Translations under genes and position numbers: made by a program
Source: Haloactinopolyspora alba
GTDB taxonomy: Bacteria; Actinomycetota; Actinomycetes; Jiangellales; Jiangellaceae
Direction of reading: 5' to 3'
NCBI RefSeq assembly: GCF_003014555.1
Contig: NZ_PYGE01000001.1
Coordinates: 248,001 to 312,000 of the forward strand
Length of the DNA stretch: 64,000 nt
Notes under the pieces: generated by a model
Database searches by the model: none
What the model was told of the DNA's origin: nothing
The model's input: the letters and a program-made list of their open reading frames with translations, nothing else
Shown: piece after piece, positions 34,112 through 44,164 of the stretch
How positions within the stretch are numbered: position 1 is the stretch's first letter
How the letters are laid out: each line of letters starts with the position of its first letter

Positions 34112-34170
34112 CGCGTCCGGACGGTAGCCGCACGCGTCCGGACGGTAGCCGCACGCGTCCGGACGGGTGG
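34112..34170. repeat. 21-bp tandem repeat, 2.8 copies
   Basis: Units begin CGCGTCCGGACGG at 34112, 34133 and 34154. The first two are identical over 21 bp and the third diverges at its end. Each holds the palindrome TCCGGA. The array ends about 30 bp before the purB stop codon on the opposite strand. Confidence 0.8.
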
Positions 34171-34198
34171 CCGTATCAGGACGGGCGGTGCCAGTTCG

Positions 34199-35641
34199 TC
34201 ACAGGATCGGTGCCGGAACGTAGGTGGCCGCGTCGGGGAACCGGGCCGCCACCTCGTCGACGCGCCGGACGACGTCGTCGACCTGGCCGGTGGCCGCACC
34301 GGTGAACTCCAGCGGCGAACGCACCAGCGCGTCGAGCTGTTCGCGGTCGAGCCCCAGCCGACTGTCGGCGGCCAGCCGGTCGAACAGGTCGTTGTGCTCG
34401 GCTCCGCGCTCGCGCATGTCGAGCGCCACCGCCACGGCGTGCTCCTTGATCGCCTCGTGCGCGACCTCGCGACCCACCCCGGCCTTGACCGCGGCCATGA
34501 GCACGCTCGTCGTCGCGAGGAACGGCAGGTACCGGTCCAGCTCACGCGAGATGACCGCCGGGTACGCGCCGAACTCGTCGAGCACGGTGAGGAACGTCTC
34601 GATCAGCCCGTCGACGGCGAAGAACGCGTCCGGCAACGCGACCCTGCGCACCACCGAGCAGAACACGTCGCCCTCGTTCCACTGTGCACCGGCCAGCTCG
34701 CCGGCCATGGACGCGTACCCGCGCAACACCACGGCCAGGCCGTTCACCCGCTCGCACGAGCGGGTATTCATCTTGTGCGGCATCGCGCTGGACCCGACCT
34801 GCCCGGGCTGGAAACCCTCCGTCACCAGCTCTTGCCCGGCCATCAGCCGTACCGTCGTGGCCATCGACGATGGCCCGGCTGCCACCTGGACCAAGGCGGA
34901 GACGACGTCGTGGTCCAGGGAGCGCGGGTAGACCTGGCCGACGCTGCTCAGCACCCGCTCGAACCCCAGGTGCTCGGCCACCTGCCGCTCGAGCCGGGCC
35001 AGCAGGTCGGCATCGCCGCCGAGCAGGTCGAGCATGTCCTGGGCCGTACCGACGGGCCCTTTGATGCCGCGCAGCGGGTACCGGCCGATCAGGTCGTCCA
35101 GCCGTTCGAAGGCAACCAGCAGCTCGTCGGCGGCCGAGGCGAACCGCTTGCCCAGCGTGGTGGCCTGGGCCGGAACGTTGTGGCTGCGACCGGCCATGGT
35201 GAGCTCGGAGTACTCGCGAGCGCGAGCGGCCAGCCGGACCAGGACCGCCGCCACCCGGGAGCGGACGTGCTCCAGCGAACGCCGCACCTGCAGCTGCTCG
35301 ACGTTCTCGGTGAGGTCCCGGCTGGTCATGCCCATGTGGACATGCTCGTGTTCGGCGAGGGCGTTGAACTCCTCGATGCGAGCCTTGACGTCGTGCCTGG
35401 TCACTCGCTCGCGCGCGGCGATCGACTCCAGGTCGACGTGCTCGGCGACCTGCTCGTACGCGTCGGCGACACCGGCTGGGACGTCCACGCCGAGCGCCTG
35501 CTGAGCGCGCAGCACCGCGAGCCACAAGTGACGCTCGAGCACGATCTTGTGCTCCGGGGACCACAGCCGCCGCAGCTCCGGCGAGGCGTAGCGGGCGGCG
35601 AGGACGTCGGGAATCGGCGTGGCATCGGGCACGCGGCCCAT
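34199..35641 (-). CDS. purB: Adenylosuccinate lyase
   Basis: A 480-residue lyase of the fumarase/aspartase superfamily that acts twice in purine synthesis (SAICAR to AICAR, adenylosuccinate to AMP). It holds HVHMGMTSRDLTENVEQLQ, an AGRSHNVPAQATTLGKRF motif with the general-acid His, and the family signature GSSAMPHKMN at about residue 285. Start ATG at 35641. Its promoter must lie within the chimeric GAP/LLM frame, as the two start codons touch back to back. Confidence 0.93.
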   Translation of the reverse strand: MGRVPDATPIPDVLAARYASPELRRLWSPEHKIVLERHLWLAVLRAQQALGVDVPAGVADAYEQVAEHVDLESIAARERVTRHDVKARIEEFNALAEHEHVHMGMTSRDLTENVEQLQVRRSLEHVRSRVAAVLVRLAARAREYSELTMAGRSHNVPAQATTLGKRFASAADELLVAFERLDDLIGRYPLRGIKGPVGTAQDMLDLLGGDADLLARLERQVAEHLGFERVLSSVGQVYPRSLDHDVVSALVQVAAGPSSMATTVRLMAGQELVTEGFQPGQVGSSAMPHKMNTRSCERVNGLAVVLRGYASMAGELAGAQWNEGDVFCSVVRRVALPDAFFAVDGLIETFLTVLDEFGAYPAVISRELDRYLPFLATTSVLMAAVKAGVGREVAHEAIKEHAVAVALDMRERGAEHNDLFDRLAADSRLGLDREQLDALVRSPLEFTGAATGQVDDVVRRVDEVAARFPDAATYVPAPIL

Positions 35642-36606
35642 TGTCGCCTACGGCACCCGAGAGCGGGTCAGTGGACCTCGAGCACGCAGAGATGGCCCTG
35701 GATGCCCTCGTGCTCGTGGTCACCGCGCCGGTGCTGGTGCTGTTCCTCGGCTGGCGCGCCCTCGGCGAACGGGTACGGCACCGGCTCGAGCGCGCCCGGG
35801 CATGGCTGGCGGACCGATCCCGATCGGCGTTCGCGTGGATGATCGGCATCGCCGGTTTCATGATCGGCACCGATGCGCTGGCAGCGTTGGAGATCGGCGT
35901 CGACATCGTCTACAACTGGGACCACTTCTTCCCGCTCAGCGGCGAGCCGGACGGTAAGCACTTCGAGTGCTGGACCATGCTCGGCGCCTGGGCCGAGGCC
36001 ACGTCGCAGGTCGAGATCGGCGCGCTGGTCAGCTGTAACAGCTACCGCAACCCGGAACTGCTCGCCGACATGGCGCGCACCGTCGACCACATCAGCGACG
36101 GCAGGCTGATTCTCGGCATCGGCTCCGGCTGGTTCCAGCGCGACTACGACGAGTACGGCTACGAGTTCGGCACCGCCGGCGGACGCCTCGACGACCTCGG
36201 CGAGGCGCTGCCCCGGATCCGCTCCCGCTGGGCAAAGCTGAACCCGGCGCCGACCCGCGACATCCCGGTCCTCATCGGCGGCGGCGGCGAGAAGAAGACG
36301 CTGCGCCACGTCGCCGAGCACGCCACCACGTGGCACAGCTTCTCCGACGCCCCGACGCTCGCTCGCAAGAGCGAGATCCTCGACAAGCACTGTGTCGACG
36401 TCGGACGCGACCCGGCGCAGATCGAACGCTCCGTGGGCGTCGCCGACGGCCCGCTGGGCATCGGCTCGACCGCGGATGGTGTCGGTGACAGCCTGTTGGC
36501 CGCGGGCGCGAACCTGTTCACGGTCGGCGTCTCGGGGCCGTCGTACGATCTCGGCGCCGTCCGGGAGTGGGTCGCCTGGCGCGACGAGCGCAACGCCGCA
36601 CGCTGA
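35641..36606 (+). pseudogene. Chimeric frame: GAP-type membrane tail joined to N-truncated LLM oxidoreductase
   Basis: The first ~82 residues, with a helix DALVLVVTAPVLVLFLGW, a basic RVRHRLERARAWLADRSR segment and a second helix, resemble the C-terminal end of GAP/Sap membrane proteins. From about residue 85 the frame is the body of an F420-type LLM oxidoreductase (VDIVYNWDHFFPL, ALVSCNSYRNPELLADMART, DGRLILGIGSGWF, IPVLIGGGGEKKTLRHVAEH) but lacks its first strand and helix (~50-60 residues). The join is in frame near 35890. Starts are poor (TTG 35641, GTG 35671, ATG 35692). It looks like a deletion fusion of two genes; function is doubtful although the LLM motifs remain intact. Confidence 0.6.
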
Positions 36607-36631
36607 CGAGCCGCAGGCGCCGCCGGCGCCG

Positions 36632-37246
36632 TCAGCGGCCGATGATCAGGCTCATCGCCTCCGAGCGCGTCGCGGGGTCACGCAGCTGACCCCGCACCGC
36701 GCTCGTAAGCGTCTTCGCGCCGGGCTTGCGGACACCGCGCATCGTCATGCACAGGTGCTCGGCCTCGATGACGACGATGACGCCGCCGGGCTTGAGCAGG
36801 TCGCGCAACGAGTCGGCGATCTGCGATGTCAGCCGCTCCTGCACCTGCGGGCGTTTCGCGAACACGTCCACCAGCCGGGCGAGCTTCGACAGCCCGGCGA
36901 TGCGGCCGTCCGACCCCGGCACGTAGCCGATGTGCGCGTAGCCGTAGAACGGGACCAGGTGGTGCTCGCACATCGAGGCCAGCTCGATGTCCTTGACCAG
37001 CACCATCTCGTCGTGGCCGAGCTCGAACGTCGTCGTCAGAGCAGCCGAGGGGTCTTGGCGCAGGCCGCGGAACATCTCCTCGTACGCCCGCGCAACCCGC
37101 TCCGGCGTCTGCGCCAGCCCGTCGCGCTCCGGGTCCTCACCGACGGCGAGCAGCAACTCGCGGACGGCCGCCTCGGCGCGCTCGTAATCGAACGGTCGAG
37201 CCGACGAGCTCAGTTCGAGCTCGCCCGACTCACCGTCAGCCTCCAC
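36632..37246 (-). CDS. folE: GTP cyclohydrolase I
   Basis: A 204-residue type IA GTP cyclohydrolase making dihydroneopterin triphosphate, the first step of folate synthesis. The zinc ligands are Cys and His in [11 protein letters not shown] and the later Cys in [25 protein letters not shown] and [20 protein letters not shown] are also typical. The GTG at 37246 is chosen because GGAG lies 7 nt upstream and the length then fits the family; it overlaps the ftsH stop by 11 bp, so the two are coupled. The ftsH-folE order is common in actinobacteria. Confidence 0.93.
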   Translation of the reverse strand: MEADGESGELELSSSARPFDYERAEAAVRELLLAVGEDPERDGLAQTPERVARAYEEMFRGLRQDPSAALTTTFELGHDEMVLVKDIELASMCEHHLVPFYGYAHIGYVPGSDGRIAGLSKLARLVDVFAKRPQVQERLTSQIADSLRDLLKPGGVIVVIEAEHLCMTMRGVRKPGAKTLTSAVRGQLRDPATRSEAMSLIIGR

Positions 37247-39242
37247 CGGAAGACTCCGACTCGCCGGAGGAGTCGTGGTCCGGGTCGGGGGCAACGGTGA
37301 TGCCCTGCTCGTGGCCGGACTCCTTGCCGTTGGTCGAGACCTTCATCGGAATCGGCACCGGCCCCTCGTCGGAGGGTTTGCGGGTGGCCGAACCGGTCCA
37401 CGCCGGGCGGCGCTCACGCTGCCGGATCTGGGCGAAGACCTCCTCGACTTCTTCCTTGTTCAGCGTCTCGCGCTCGAGCAGTGCGACCACCAGGGTGTCG
37501 AGCACCTCGCGGTTGTCGACCAGGATGTCGAACGCCTCCTGGTGCGCGGTCTCGATCAGCCTGCGGACCTCCTCATCGACCTGGCCGGCGATGTTCTCGG
37601 AGTAGTCGCGCTCGTGGCTCATGTCGCGGCCGAGGAACGGCTCGGATCGGTCGGAGCCGAACTTGATCGCGCCGAGACGCTCGGTCATGCCGTACTGGGT
37701 CACCATCCGCCGCGCGAGCGTCGAGGCCTTGTCGATGTCGTTCGCCGCACCGGTGGTGGGGTCGTGGAACACCAGCTCCTCGGCGGCGCGCCCACCCATC
37801 ATGTAGGCGAGCTGGTCGAGCATCTCGTTGCGCGTCGTGGAGTACTTGTCCTCGTCCGGGAGCACCATGGTGTAACCGAGGGCGCCGCCACGCGGCAGAA
37901 TCGTCACCTTGTGCACCGGGTCGGTGTGCCGCAGCGCCGCCGCGACCAGCGCGTGCCCGCCCTCGTGGTAGGCGGTGATGCGCTTGTCCTCGTCGTTCAT
38001 CAGGCGCGAGCCCTTCTGCGGGCCCGCCACCACACGGTCGATGGCCTCGTCCAGCATCTGCGGCGTGATCATCTGCTGGTTCTTCCGCGCCGTCAGCAGC
38101 GCCGCCTCGTTCAGCACGTTCGACAGATCGGCGCCGGTGAACCCGGGGGTACGGCGCGCGACCGCACGCAGCTCGGCGTCCTCGCTCATCGGCTTGCCAC
38201 GCGCGTGCACCTGCAGGATCTTGTCGCGGCCCTCGAGGTCGGGCGCCTCGACCGCGATCTGGCGGTCGAACCGGCCCGGCCGCAGCAGCGCCGGATCCAG
38301 GATGTCCGGGCGGTTCGTGGCGGCGATCAGGATGATGTTCGTCTTGATGTCGAACCCGTCCATCTCGACCAGCAGCTGGTTCAGCGTCTGCTCGCGCTCG
38401 TCGTGGCCACCGCCCATGCCGGCGCCACGGTGCCGCCCGACCGCGTCGATCTCGTCCACGAACACGATGGCGGGGGCGTTCTCCTTCGCCTCCTTGAACA
38501 GGTCGCGCACGCGGGACGCACCGACACCGACGAACATCTCGACGAAGTCCGAACCGGAGATGGAGTAGAACGGGACCCCGGCCTCACCGGCGACGGCACG
38601 TGCGAGCAGCGTCTTACCGGTACCGGGTGGGCCGTACAGCAGCACGCCCTTCGGGATCTTCGCGCCGACCGCCTGGAACTTGCCGGGCTCCTCGAGGAAC
38701 TCCTTGATCTCGTGCAGCTCCTCGACCGGCTCGTTGGCGCCTGCGACGTCGGAGAACGTCGTCTTGGGCGCGTCCTTCGACGCCAGCTTGGCGCGGGACT
38801 TGCCGAACTGCATGACCCGGCCGCCGCCGCCCTGCATCTGGGTCATGAAGAAGAAGATCAGCGCACCGAGGATCAGGAACGGCAGCAGCGTGCCGAGAAT
38901 CCCCCACAGCAGGCTCGGCTGCGGCACCTCGACGTCGTACCCGTCGGGGAGGTTGCCGGCCTGGTACTGCTCCTGCAGCGCATCCTTCAGCTGGATGCCC
39001 TGACCGTCGACGTACTGCGCCTTCATGCGCGTGTCGTCGCGCAGCGTCAGCTCGATCTCCTGCGTGTCACCACCGGTGATCTTCGCGCCGGTGACGTTGC
39101 CAGCCTCGACCTCGGAGACGACCTGAGCGGTGTCGACCTCCTCGACGTCGTTGGAGCCGTCAAGGACGCTGCTCAGCACAACGGCGGCGAGCACGAAGAC
39201 GAGCAACCAGATCAGTGGTCGCGTGAATCGCTTGGCGTTCAT
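37236..39242 (-). CDS. ftsH: ATP-dependent zinc metalloprotease FtsH
   Basis: A 668-residue membrane AAA protease for quality control of membrane proteins. Two helices (about 10-26 and 111-134) flank a small outer domain. The AAA module has Walker A GPPGTGKT (204-211), Walker B IVFVDEID (259-266) and the second region of homology [20 protein letters not shown]. The zinc site is HEGGH (426-430). The C-terminus is a charged, Ser/Gly-rich tail. ATG at 39242 with a weak ribosome site. folE follows with an overlap. Confidence 0.96.
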   Translation of the reverse strand: MNAKRFTRPLIWLLVFVLAAVVLSSVLDGSNDVEEVDTAQVVSEVEAGNVTGAKITGGDTQEIELTLRDDTRMKAQYVDGQGIQLKDALQEQYQAGNLPDGYDVEVPQPSLLWGILGTLLPFLILGALIFFFMTQMQGGGGRVMQFGKSRAKLASKDAPKTTFSDVAGANEPVEELHEIKEFLEEPGKFQAVGAKIPKGVLLYGPPGTGKTLLARAVAGEAGVPFYSISGSDFVEMFVGVGASRVRDLFKEAKENAPAIVFVDEIDAVGRHRGAGMGGGHDEREQTLNQLLVEMDGFDIKTNIILIAATNRPDILDPALLRPGRFDRQIAVEAPDLEGRDKILQVHARGKPMSEDAELRAVARRTPGFTGADLSNVLNEAALLTARKNQQMITPQMLDEAIDRVVAGPQKGSRLMNDEDKRITAYHEGGHALVAAALRHTDPVHKVTILPRGGALGYTMVLPDEDKYSTTRNEMLDQLAYMMGGRAAEELVFHDPTTGAANDIDKASTLARRMVTQYGMTERLGAIKFGSDRSEPFLGRDMSHERDYSENIAGQVDEEVRRLIETAHQEAFDILVDNREVLDTLVVALLERETLNKEEVEEVFAQIRQRERRPAWTGSATRKPSDEGPVPIPMKVSTNGKESGHEQGITVAPDPDHDSSGESESSGGG

Positions 39243-39331
39243 GATGCGAGACCCTGCGGCCTCGTTCCTCCTGCTAGTCGGCTGGCAATCTCAGCACCGG
39301 ACGGGGCCGAGAACCCACATCGGACTGAAGA

Positions 39332-39351
39332 CGTCGGATCGTCCGACGATA
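39332..39351 (-). promoter_or_regulatory. Candidate ftsH promoter with palindrome at the start site
   Basis: TATCGT (39351-39346, minus strand) is a candidate -10. The palindrome CGTCGGA-TCG-TCCGACG (39332-39348) overlaps it and the expected transcription start. It is about 90 bp from the ftsH ATG, in the 215-bp gap after hpt, and could be an operator. Confidence 0.4.
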
Positions 39352-39474
39352 CCCTGCTCAGGCCCGGCACAACCATTGGCGTACCGGTCCCTCACCAAAC
39401 CAGAACGACGCAGGTGAACCCGGATGTTCCCGCCGGCGCGTGCCACCTTGGTCACATCTGTGTATCACCGGTGG

Positions 39475-40026
39475 TCACGTGTAGACGTGCGGCGCGAGAG
39501 TTCCGACGACGCGCAGGTTCCGGTACTTCTCGTTGAAATCGAGGCCGTAGCCGACGACGAACGCGTTCGGGATGTCGAAGCCGACGTAGTTGACGTCGAC
39601 CGGAGTCTTCTCCGCCTCGGGCTTGCGCAGGAGGGTGCAGATCTCGACGGACGCGGGCCCGCGCGAACGCAGGTTCGACACCAGCCACGACAGTGTCAGC
39701 CCGGTGTCGATGATGTCCTCGACCACCAGGACGTGCCGGTCGAGGATGTCGGTGTCGAGGTCCTTGACGATGCGAACCACGCCGCTGGACCGGGTGCCCG
39801 AGCCGTACGACGAGATCGCCATCCAGTCCTGCTCGGCGTGCCGTGGCAGGTGCCTCGACAGATCGGCCATGACCATGACGGCGCCCTTGAGGACACCGAG
39901 CAGCAACAGATCCTTGCCTTCGTAGTCGCGGCTGATCTCCGCCGCCATCTCCGCCAGTCGGCCCTGAATCTCCTCCTCGGTCAATAAGATCGTTTCAAGG
40001 TCGCCGTCGATGTGTCGAGGATCCAC
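39475..40026 (-). CDS. hpt: Hypoxanthine phosphoribosyltransferase
   Basis: A 183-residue purine salvage enzyme using PRPP to make IMP/GMP. The PRPP loop is VLVVEDIIDTGLTLS; LLLLGVLKGAVMVMADLSRH and VGYGLDFNEKYRNL are also characteristic. The GTG at 40026 gives the normal family length; an in-frame TTG at 40059 would touch the tilS stop. It lies in the common tilS-hpt-ftsH order. Confidence 0.92.
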   Translation of the reverse strand: MDPRHIDGDLETILLTEEEIQGRLAEMAAEISRDYEGKDLLLLGVLKGAVMVMADLSRHLPRHAEQDWMAISSYGSGTRSSGVVRIVKDLDTDILDRHVLVVEDIIDTGLTLSWLVSNLRSRGPASVEICTLLRKPEAEKTPVDVNYVGFDIPNAFVVGYGLDFNEKYRNLRVVGTLAPHVYT

Positions 40027-40055
40027 AGACCGCAGCCTGCCATACGTTCCGACGA

Positions 40056-41024
40056 TCAACGCGACGAGGCGAACGAGAGCACACCGTCACGGCGGACGGC
40101 ACGCACCGATCCGGGCAGGTCGATGCCTGCCTGCCCACGCCAGGCCGTCACCAGCATCTCCACCGATCGGACGTGGCCCGCGGTGAGGTCTGTCGGTGGA
40201 CTGCCGGCGGCGATCGCCGCGGACCGGATGACCCTCCCGCGCACCGCCGCCGACAGCCGGCCCAACTCGGCCACGTCGTACGACGCCCTGTCGATCACCG
40301 AGGCGCGCCGCGCCAGCTCGGCCTCGGCGTCCAGCGCGTCGGCGTCCGCTCGCAACAGCTCGGCGCTGCGCGCCAGCGCCGCGGCGACCCCCGGGCCGAG
40401 CTCCTTCTCCAGCACCGGCAACACCTGATCACGCACCCGTACCCGTGCGTAGGCGGGCTCACGGTTGTGCGGGTCGTCCCACGGCTCGAGGTCGCCGGGC
40501 ACACTCGCGCGCACGACCTCACGGGCCAGGCCGAGCAACGGACGCCGGTACCGCCCGGTGCGCGGCGCCATGCCGGCCAGCGACCGCGCACCCGACCCGC
40601 GGGCCAGCCCCAGCAGGACGGTCTCGGCCTGGTCGTCGCGGGTGTGTCCCAGCAGGACGCACGCGTCGCCGAACCGCGCCGCGGCGGCGTCGAGCGCGGC
40701 GTACCGTGCCGCTCGCGCCGCGCCCTCGGGACCCGGGCCACCGGCCGGCACCCGCAGGTGGACGGCCGTTACCGGGTCGAGCCCGAGCCGTGCCATGGCC
40801 GCCGCGGCCGCCCGCGCCCGGTGCGCCGATCCGTCCTGCAGCCCGTGGTCGACGGTGACGCCGCCGGTGCGCAGGCCCGCCCGCCGTCCCACCCACGCCA
40901 GCGCCGCGGCCAGAGCCAGCGAGTCCGCTCCGCCGGAACAGGCCACCAGCACCGTGGCGCCGCGCGGCAGATCGTCCAGTTCGGCACGGACGGCCCGCCG
41001 GACGTCGAGGTGCGCCGGTGCCAT
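40056..41024 (-). CDS. tilS: tRNA(Ile)-lysidine synthase
   Basis: A 322-residue ATP-dependent enzyme placing lysidine on the wobble C of the tRNA(Ile) that reads AUA, and therefore essential. The PP-loop is ACSGGADSLALAAAL (S30 on), with GHTRDDQAETVLL and RPLLGLAREVV further on. It has the short actinobacterial form with a reduced C-terminal region. The ATG is 4 nt from the stop of the zincin gene upstream, indicating coupling. Confidence 0.93.
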   Translation of the reverse strand: MAPAHLDVRRAVRAELDDLPRGATVLVACSGGADSLALAAALAWVGRRAGLRTGGVTVDHGLQDGSAHRARAAAAAMARLGLDPVTAVHLRVPAGGPGPEGAARAARYAALDAAAARFGDACVLLGHTRDDQAETVLLGLARGSGARSLAGMAPRTGRYRRPLLGLAREVVRASVPGDLEPWDDPHNREPAYARVRVRDQVLPVLEKELGPGVAAALARSAELLRADADALDAEAELARRASVIDRASYDVAELGRLSAAVRGRVIRSAAIAAGSPPTDLTAGHVRSVEMLVTAWRGQAGIDLPGSVRAVRRDGVLSFASSR

Positions 41025-41028
41025 GGAG

Positions 41029-42138
41029 CTAGCCGGTCGCGCCGACCGGCTCGACCCCGTGCGTGCGCCGGATCCAGCTGACCGGATCGGCGATCTCGTC
41101 CTTCGTCGGCAACGTGTCCGGAGAGTTCCACACCCGGTTGAACCCGGTCATGCCGACCCGCTCGACCACGGTGTTCACGAACGCGGCGCCGTCGCGGTAC
41201 TGGCGCATCTTCGCCTCGAGACCGAGTAGCCTGCGCACGGTCCGGTCGAGCCCCTGCGAGGAGTTCCGCCGCCGCTGGAACCGCCGGCGGATGGTGGCGA
41301 CGCTGGGGATGACGTCCGGGCCGACGCCGTCCATGACGACGTCCGCATGCCCCTCGAGCAGCGACATCATGGCCGTCACCCGGTCGACGATCTCGCGCTG
41401 CGCCGGCGTCTGCACGAGGTCGAGCAACGACACCTCGCGCCCGCCCGAACGCGTCGCCTCGCCGATGGTGCGCGCCGCCTCGCCGACCCGCGACAGGAAC
41501 GCGGTGGGGTCGACGTCGGTGGCGGCGACGAACGCCTCGACCTCCGCGGCGAGATGGTCACGCAGCCACGGGACGGCGGTGAACTGCACCCTGTGCGTCT
41601 CCTCGTGCAGCGCCACCCAGAGCCGGAAGTCCCGCGGCTCGACGCCCATCTCGCGCTCAACGTGCACGATGTTGGGCACCACCAGCAGCAGCCGGCCGCG
41701 GCTGTGTGCCCCGGACGGGTCGCCGGGCCCGGTCCAGAACGGGTCGAACTGGCCCAGCACCTTGCTCGCCAGGAACGCGAGCAACGCGCCGGTCTGGACG
41801 CCGGTGGCCTTGGCCCCGAACCTGCGCGAGACGGACACGTCGCGCTCGCCGCGCAGCTTGTTCTCCAACGGAGCGATCATCGTGCGCATGCTCTGCGCGT
41901 TCGCGCGGGCCCAGTTGCCCCGGTCGACGACGACCACCGGCGCCGAGACCGCGGAACCGTCGAGGCCGGTGAAGGAGTGCACGTGCGCCTCGGCCTCGTC
42001 GGCGACCCGGCGCAGGTCGGTGACGACGGTGCGCGCCTCGGCGCCGTCGACCGCCGGGCCGCGCCCGGCCAGCCGTCGAGCCGTCGCGACCGCGAGGTCC
42101 CAGTCCACCATGTCCGGCGCGGTTTCGCTGGGCGTCAT
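41029..42138 (-). CDS. Zinc-dependent metalloprotease (zincin_2, DUF2342 family)
   Basis: A 369-residue protein of the actinobacterial zincin-like family, sometimes annotated as F420-biosynthesis associated without proof. The predicted metal site is HEETH (178-182) in [28 protein letters not shown]-like and [13 protein letters not shown] segments are further marks. It has no signal peptide. It begins the zincin-tilS-hpt run and has TAGCGT exactly 6 nt before the ATG, without a separate ribosome site, so the operon may start leaderless. Its substrate is not known. Confidence 0.85.
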   Translation of the reverse strand: MTPSETAPDMVDWDLAVATARRLAGRGPAVDGAEARTVVTDLRRVADEAEAHVHSFTGLDGSAVSAPVVVVDRGNWARANAQSMRTMIAPLENKLRGERDVSVSRRFGAKATGVQTGALLAFLASKVLGQFDPFWTGPGDPSGAHSRGRLLLVVPNIVHVEREMGVEPRDFRLWVALHEETHRVQFTAVPWLRDHLAAEVEAFVAATDVDPTAFLSRVGEAARTIGEATRSGGREVSLLDLVQTPAQREIVDRVTAMMSLLEGHADVVMDGVGPDVIPSVATIRRRFQRRRNSSQGLDRTVRRLLGLEAKMRQYRDGAAFVNTVVERVGMTGFNRVWNSPDTLPTKDEIADPVSWIRRTHGVEPVGATG

Positions 42139-42150
42139 GGCTCCACGCTA
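42139..42150 (-). promoter_or_regulatory. TANNNT -10 element 6 nt before the zincin start
   Basis: TAGCGT (42150-42145 on the minus strand) is followed by GGAGCC and the ATG at 42138. The GGAG is too close to act as a Shine-Dalgarno site. The layout fits a leaderless transcript for the zincin-tilS-hpt operon. Confidence 0.5.
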
Positions 42151-42184
42151 CGTCACCGGTGTCGCCGCGGCGGCGTGCCGGCGT

Positions 42185-43561
42185 TCAGCCGCACGCGCAC
42201 GCCGCGATGGCGGCCGCGACGTCGTCGAGGGCGGCACGCGCCGCCAACGTGCTCGAGACCTCGTCGGCGAGCACGGCGAAGACGAACGTCGCGCCGCCGG
42301 CGGTGGTGGCGATGCCCGCCAGCGCGCTCACGCCGGTGAGGGTGCCGGTCTTCGCCCGTACCAGTCCGGCGCCGGCGGACTCGTCGAACCGGTCGGCCAG
42401 GGTTCCGGTGAAGCCCGCGACCGGAAGCCCGGTCACGACGGGACGCAGCTCCGGGTGCGCGGGGTCGGTGGCCAGCGCCAGGGCGGCGGCCACGGCGTCG
42501 GCGGGCACGGCGCTTCCCCGGGCCAGTCCGCTGCCGTCACGCACGTCGGCGGCCGTCGTGTCGATGCCGAGCTCGTCCAGTGCGCCGGTCACGGCGGTCT
42601 CGGCGTCAGCGGCGGTGCCCGGCAGGCCCGAGCCCACCGCCACGTGCCGGGCGAGCACCTCGGCTCCGTCGTTGTCGCTGGTGGTGAGGACCTCTTCGAC
42701 GATGCCGGCCAACGGCGCCGACCGCACGGCGGCCACCTCGCTCGCGTCGTCGCCCGCATCCGTCTCGCCGATCATGGTGGCGACGTCGACGCCGTGCTCG
42801 TCCAGCAGGTCGGCGAAGCTCGCGGCGGCCGCCGCCGGCGGGTCGTCGGGGCGGGTCTCGGCGACGTCGACGCCCAGCGCGGTCACCGGCGACACGATGT
42901 CCGAGGCCACGTAGCTCGGCCGCCAGTCCGGATCGACCGCCGGGCCGGTGAACAGCGAGCTGTCGTGGGCCAGTTCGACCGCGTCCACGCCGGCCTCGTC
43001 CAATGCGGCGGCCGTACGTTCGGCCAGCTCGGCCAACGACGTCCCGCCGGAGGAATCGGAGGTGGTCAGCGTCGGATCGCCGCCGCCGACCAGGGTGATG
43101 CGTGCGGTGCCCGGCGACAGGCCGGCACGGCCGGTCACGACCCGGGTGGTGAACGTGTGCTGCGGGCCGAGCACGTGCAGCGCCGCGGCGCCGGTGAGGA
43201 TCTTCATCGTGCTGGCGGGGGTGCGGGCGACGTCGCTGCCGGACTCGTACACCGTCTCGCCGGTGGCCGGGTCGACGACGCTGACGCCCACACCGTCGCC
43301 CAGGCCGGCCGCCCCCACCGGCCCGGACAGCGCGTCCGAGAGGGCACCGCCGGCGCCCGAGCCGCCCGCGGACGCGGTGAGCACCTCACCGCCGGCCGCC
43401 GGCACCGCCGGGGCCGGGGTGTCCGGCGTCACCGCGAGCGGGCCCGCGGAGCTCTCGGTGACCTGCCACGGCAGGCCGAAGGTGCTGCCCACCGCCACCG
43501 CGGCGCCCGCGGCGACGAGCACGGCGCAGCACATCGTGATGATCGCGCCCCGCCAGGACAT
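42185..43561 (-). CDS. dacB: D-alanyl-D-alanine carboxypeptidase/endopeptidase (PBP4 type)
   Basis: A 458-residue class C penicillin-binding protein (S13) that trims or cuts peptidoglycan cross-links. It has an N-terminal signal/anchor helix (about 7-28), S117-T-M-K120, S295-D-N297 and K404-T-G. The ATG follows GGAAGGAG. It is divergent from ppa with 96 bp between, an arrangement common in actinobacteria. Confidence 0.92.
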   Translation of the reverse strand: MSWRGAIITMCCAVLVAAGAAVAVGSTFGLPWQVTESSAGPLAVTPDTPAPAVPAAGGEVLTASAGGSGAGGALSDALSGPVGAAGLGDGVGVSVVDPATGETVYESGSDVARTPASTMKILTGAAALHVLGPQHTFTTRVVTGRAGLSPGTARITLVGGGDPTLTTSDSSGGTSLAELAERTAAALDEAGVDAVELAHDSSLFTGPAVDPDWRPSYVASDIVSPVTALGVDVAETRPDDPPAAAAASFADLLDEHGVDVATMIGETDAGDDASEVAAVRSAPLAGIVEEVLTTSDNDGAEVLARHVAVGSGLPGTAADAETAVTGALDELGIDTTAADVRDGSGLARGSAVPADAVAAALALATDPAHPELRPVVTGLPVAGFTGTLADRFDESAGAGLVRAKTGTLTGVSALAGIATTAGGATFVFAVLADEVSSTLAARAALDDVAAAIAACACG

Positions 43562-43657
43562 GGCACTCCTTCCGGCCTCGGTGGTCGGCGCGAGTCACCG
43601 TACGGGACACTGGTGACACTCGGCACAGGCGGCAACGCGAAAAGAGGACAGGTTTCC

Positions 43658-44146
43658 GTGGAGTTCGACGTCACCATCGAGATCCCGGCCGGCAGCCGGA
43701 ACAAGTACGAGATGGACCACGCCACCGGGCGGCTCAAGCTGGACCGGCGGCTGTTCACGTCCACGCGCTACCCGCACGACTACGGGTTCATCGACCACAC
43801 CCTCGGGCTCGACGGCGATCCGCTCGACGCTCTCGTGCTGATCGAGGAACCGACCTTCCCGGGCTGCCTGATCCGCTGCCGTGCCATCGGCATGTTCCGT
43901 ATGAAGGACGAGGCCGGCGGCGACGACAAGGTGCTGTGTGTGCCGACCGCCGACCCGCGCAAGGACGTGATGCAGGACATCGACGACGTCAAGGAGTTCG
44001 ACCGGCTCGAGATCCAGCACTTCTTCGAGGTGTACAAGGACCTCGAGCCGGGCAAGTCGGTCGAGGGTGCCGCCTGGACCGGCCGGGAAGGCGCCGAGGA
44101 GGAGATCCGCGCGTCCCAGGCGCGCCACGAGGCCCAGTCCCGCTGA
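43658..44146 (+). CDS. ppa: Inorganic pyrophosphatase
   Basis: A 162-residue family I pyrophosphatase. The signature [10 protein letters not shown] binds the catalytic metals; [18 protein letters not shown] and [13 protein letters not shown] are also conserved. The GTG start is preceded by AAGAGGACAGG, and family similarity begins at once ([13 protein letters not shown]). It is soluble and cytoplasmic. Confidence 0.95.
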   Translation: MEFDVTIEIPAGSRNKYEMDHATGRLKLDRRLFTSTRYPHDYGFIDHTLGLDGDPLDALVLIEEPTFPGCLIRCRAIGMFRMKDEAGGDDKVLCVPTADPRKDVMQDIDDVKEFDRLEIQHFFEVYKDLEPGKSVEGAAWTGREGAEEEIRASQARHEAQSR

Positions 44147-44164
44147 TCTCAGGGAGTAACCCGC

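Noticed and set aside
33896-34170. CRISPR array
   Set aside because: Units are imperfect and directly abutting, without unique spacers, and no cas genes are near.
41063-44146. One very long plus-strand frame reaching into ppa
   Set aside because: Only the last 162 codons are real (ppa from 43658). The upstream part is the shadow of the zincin and dacB genes.
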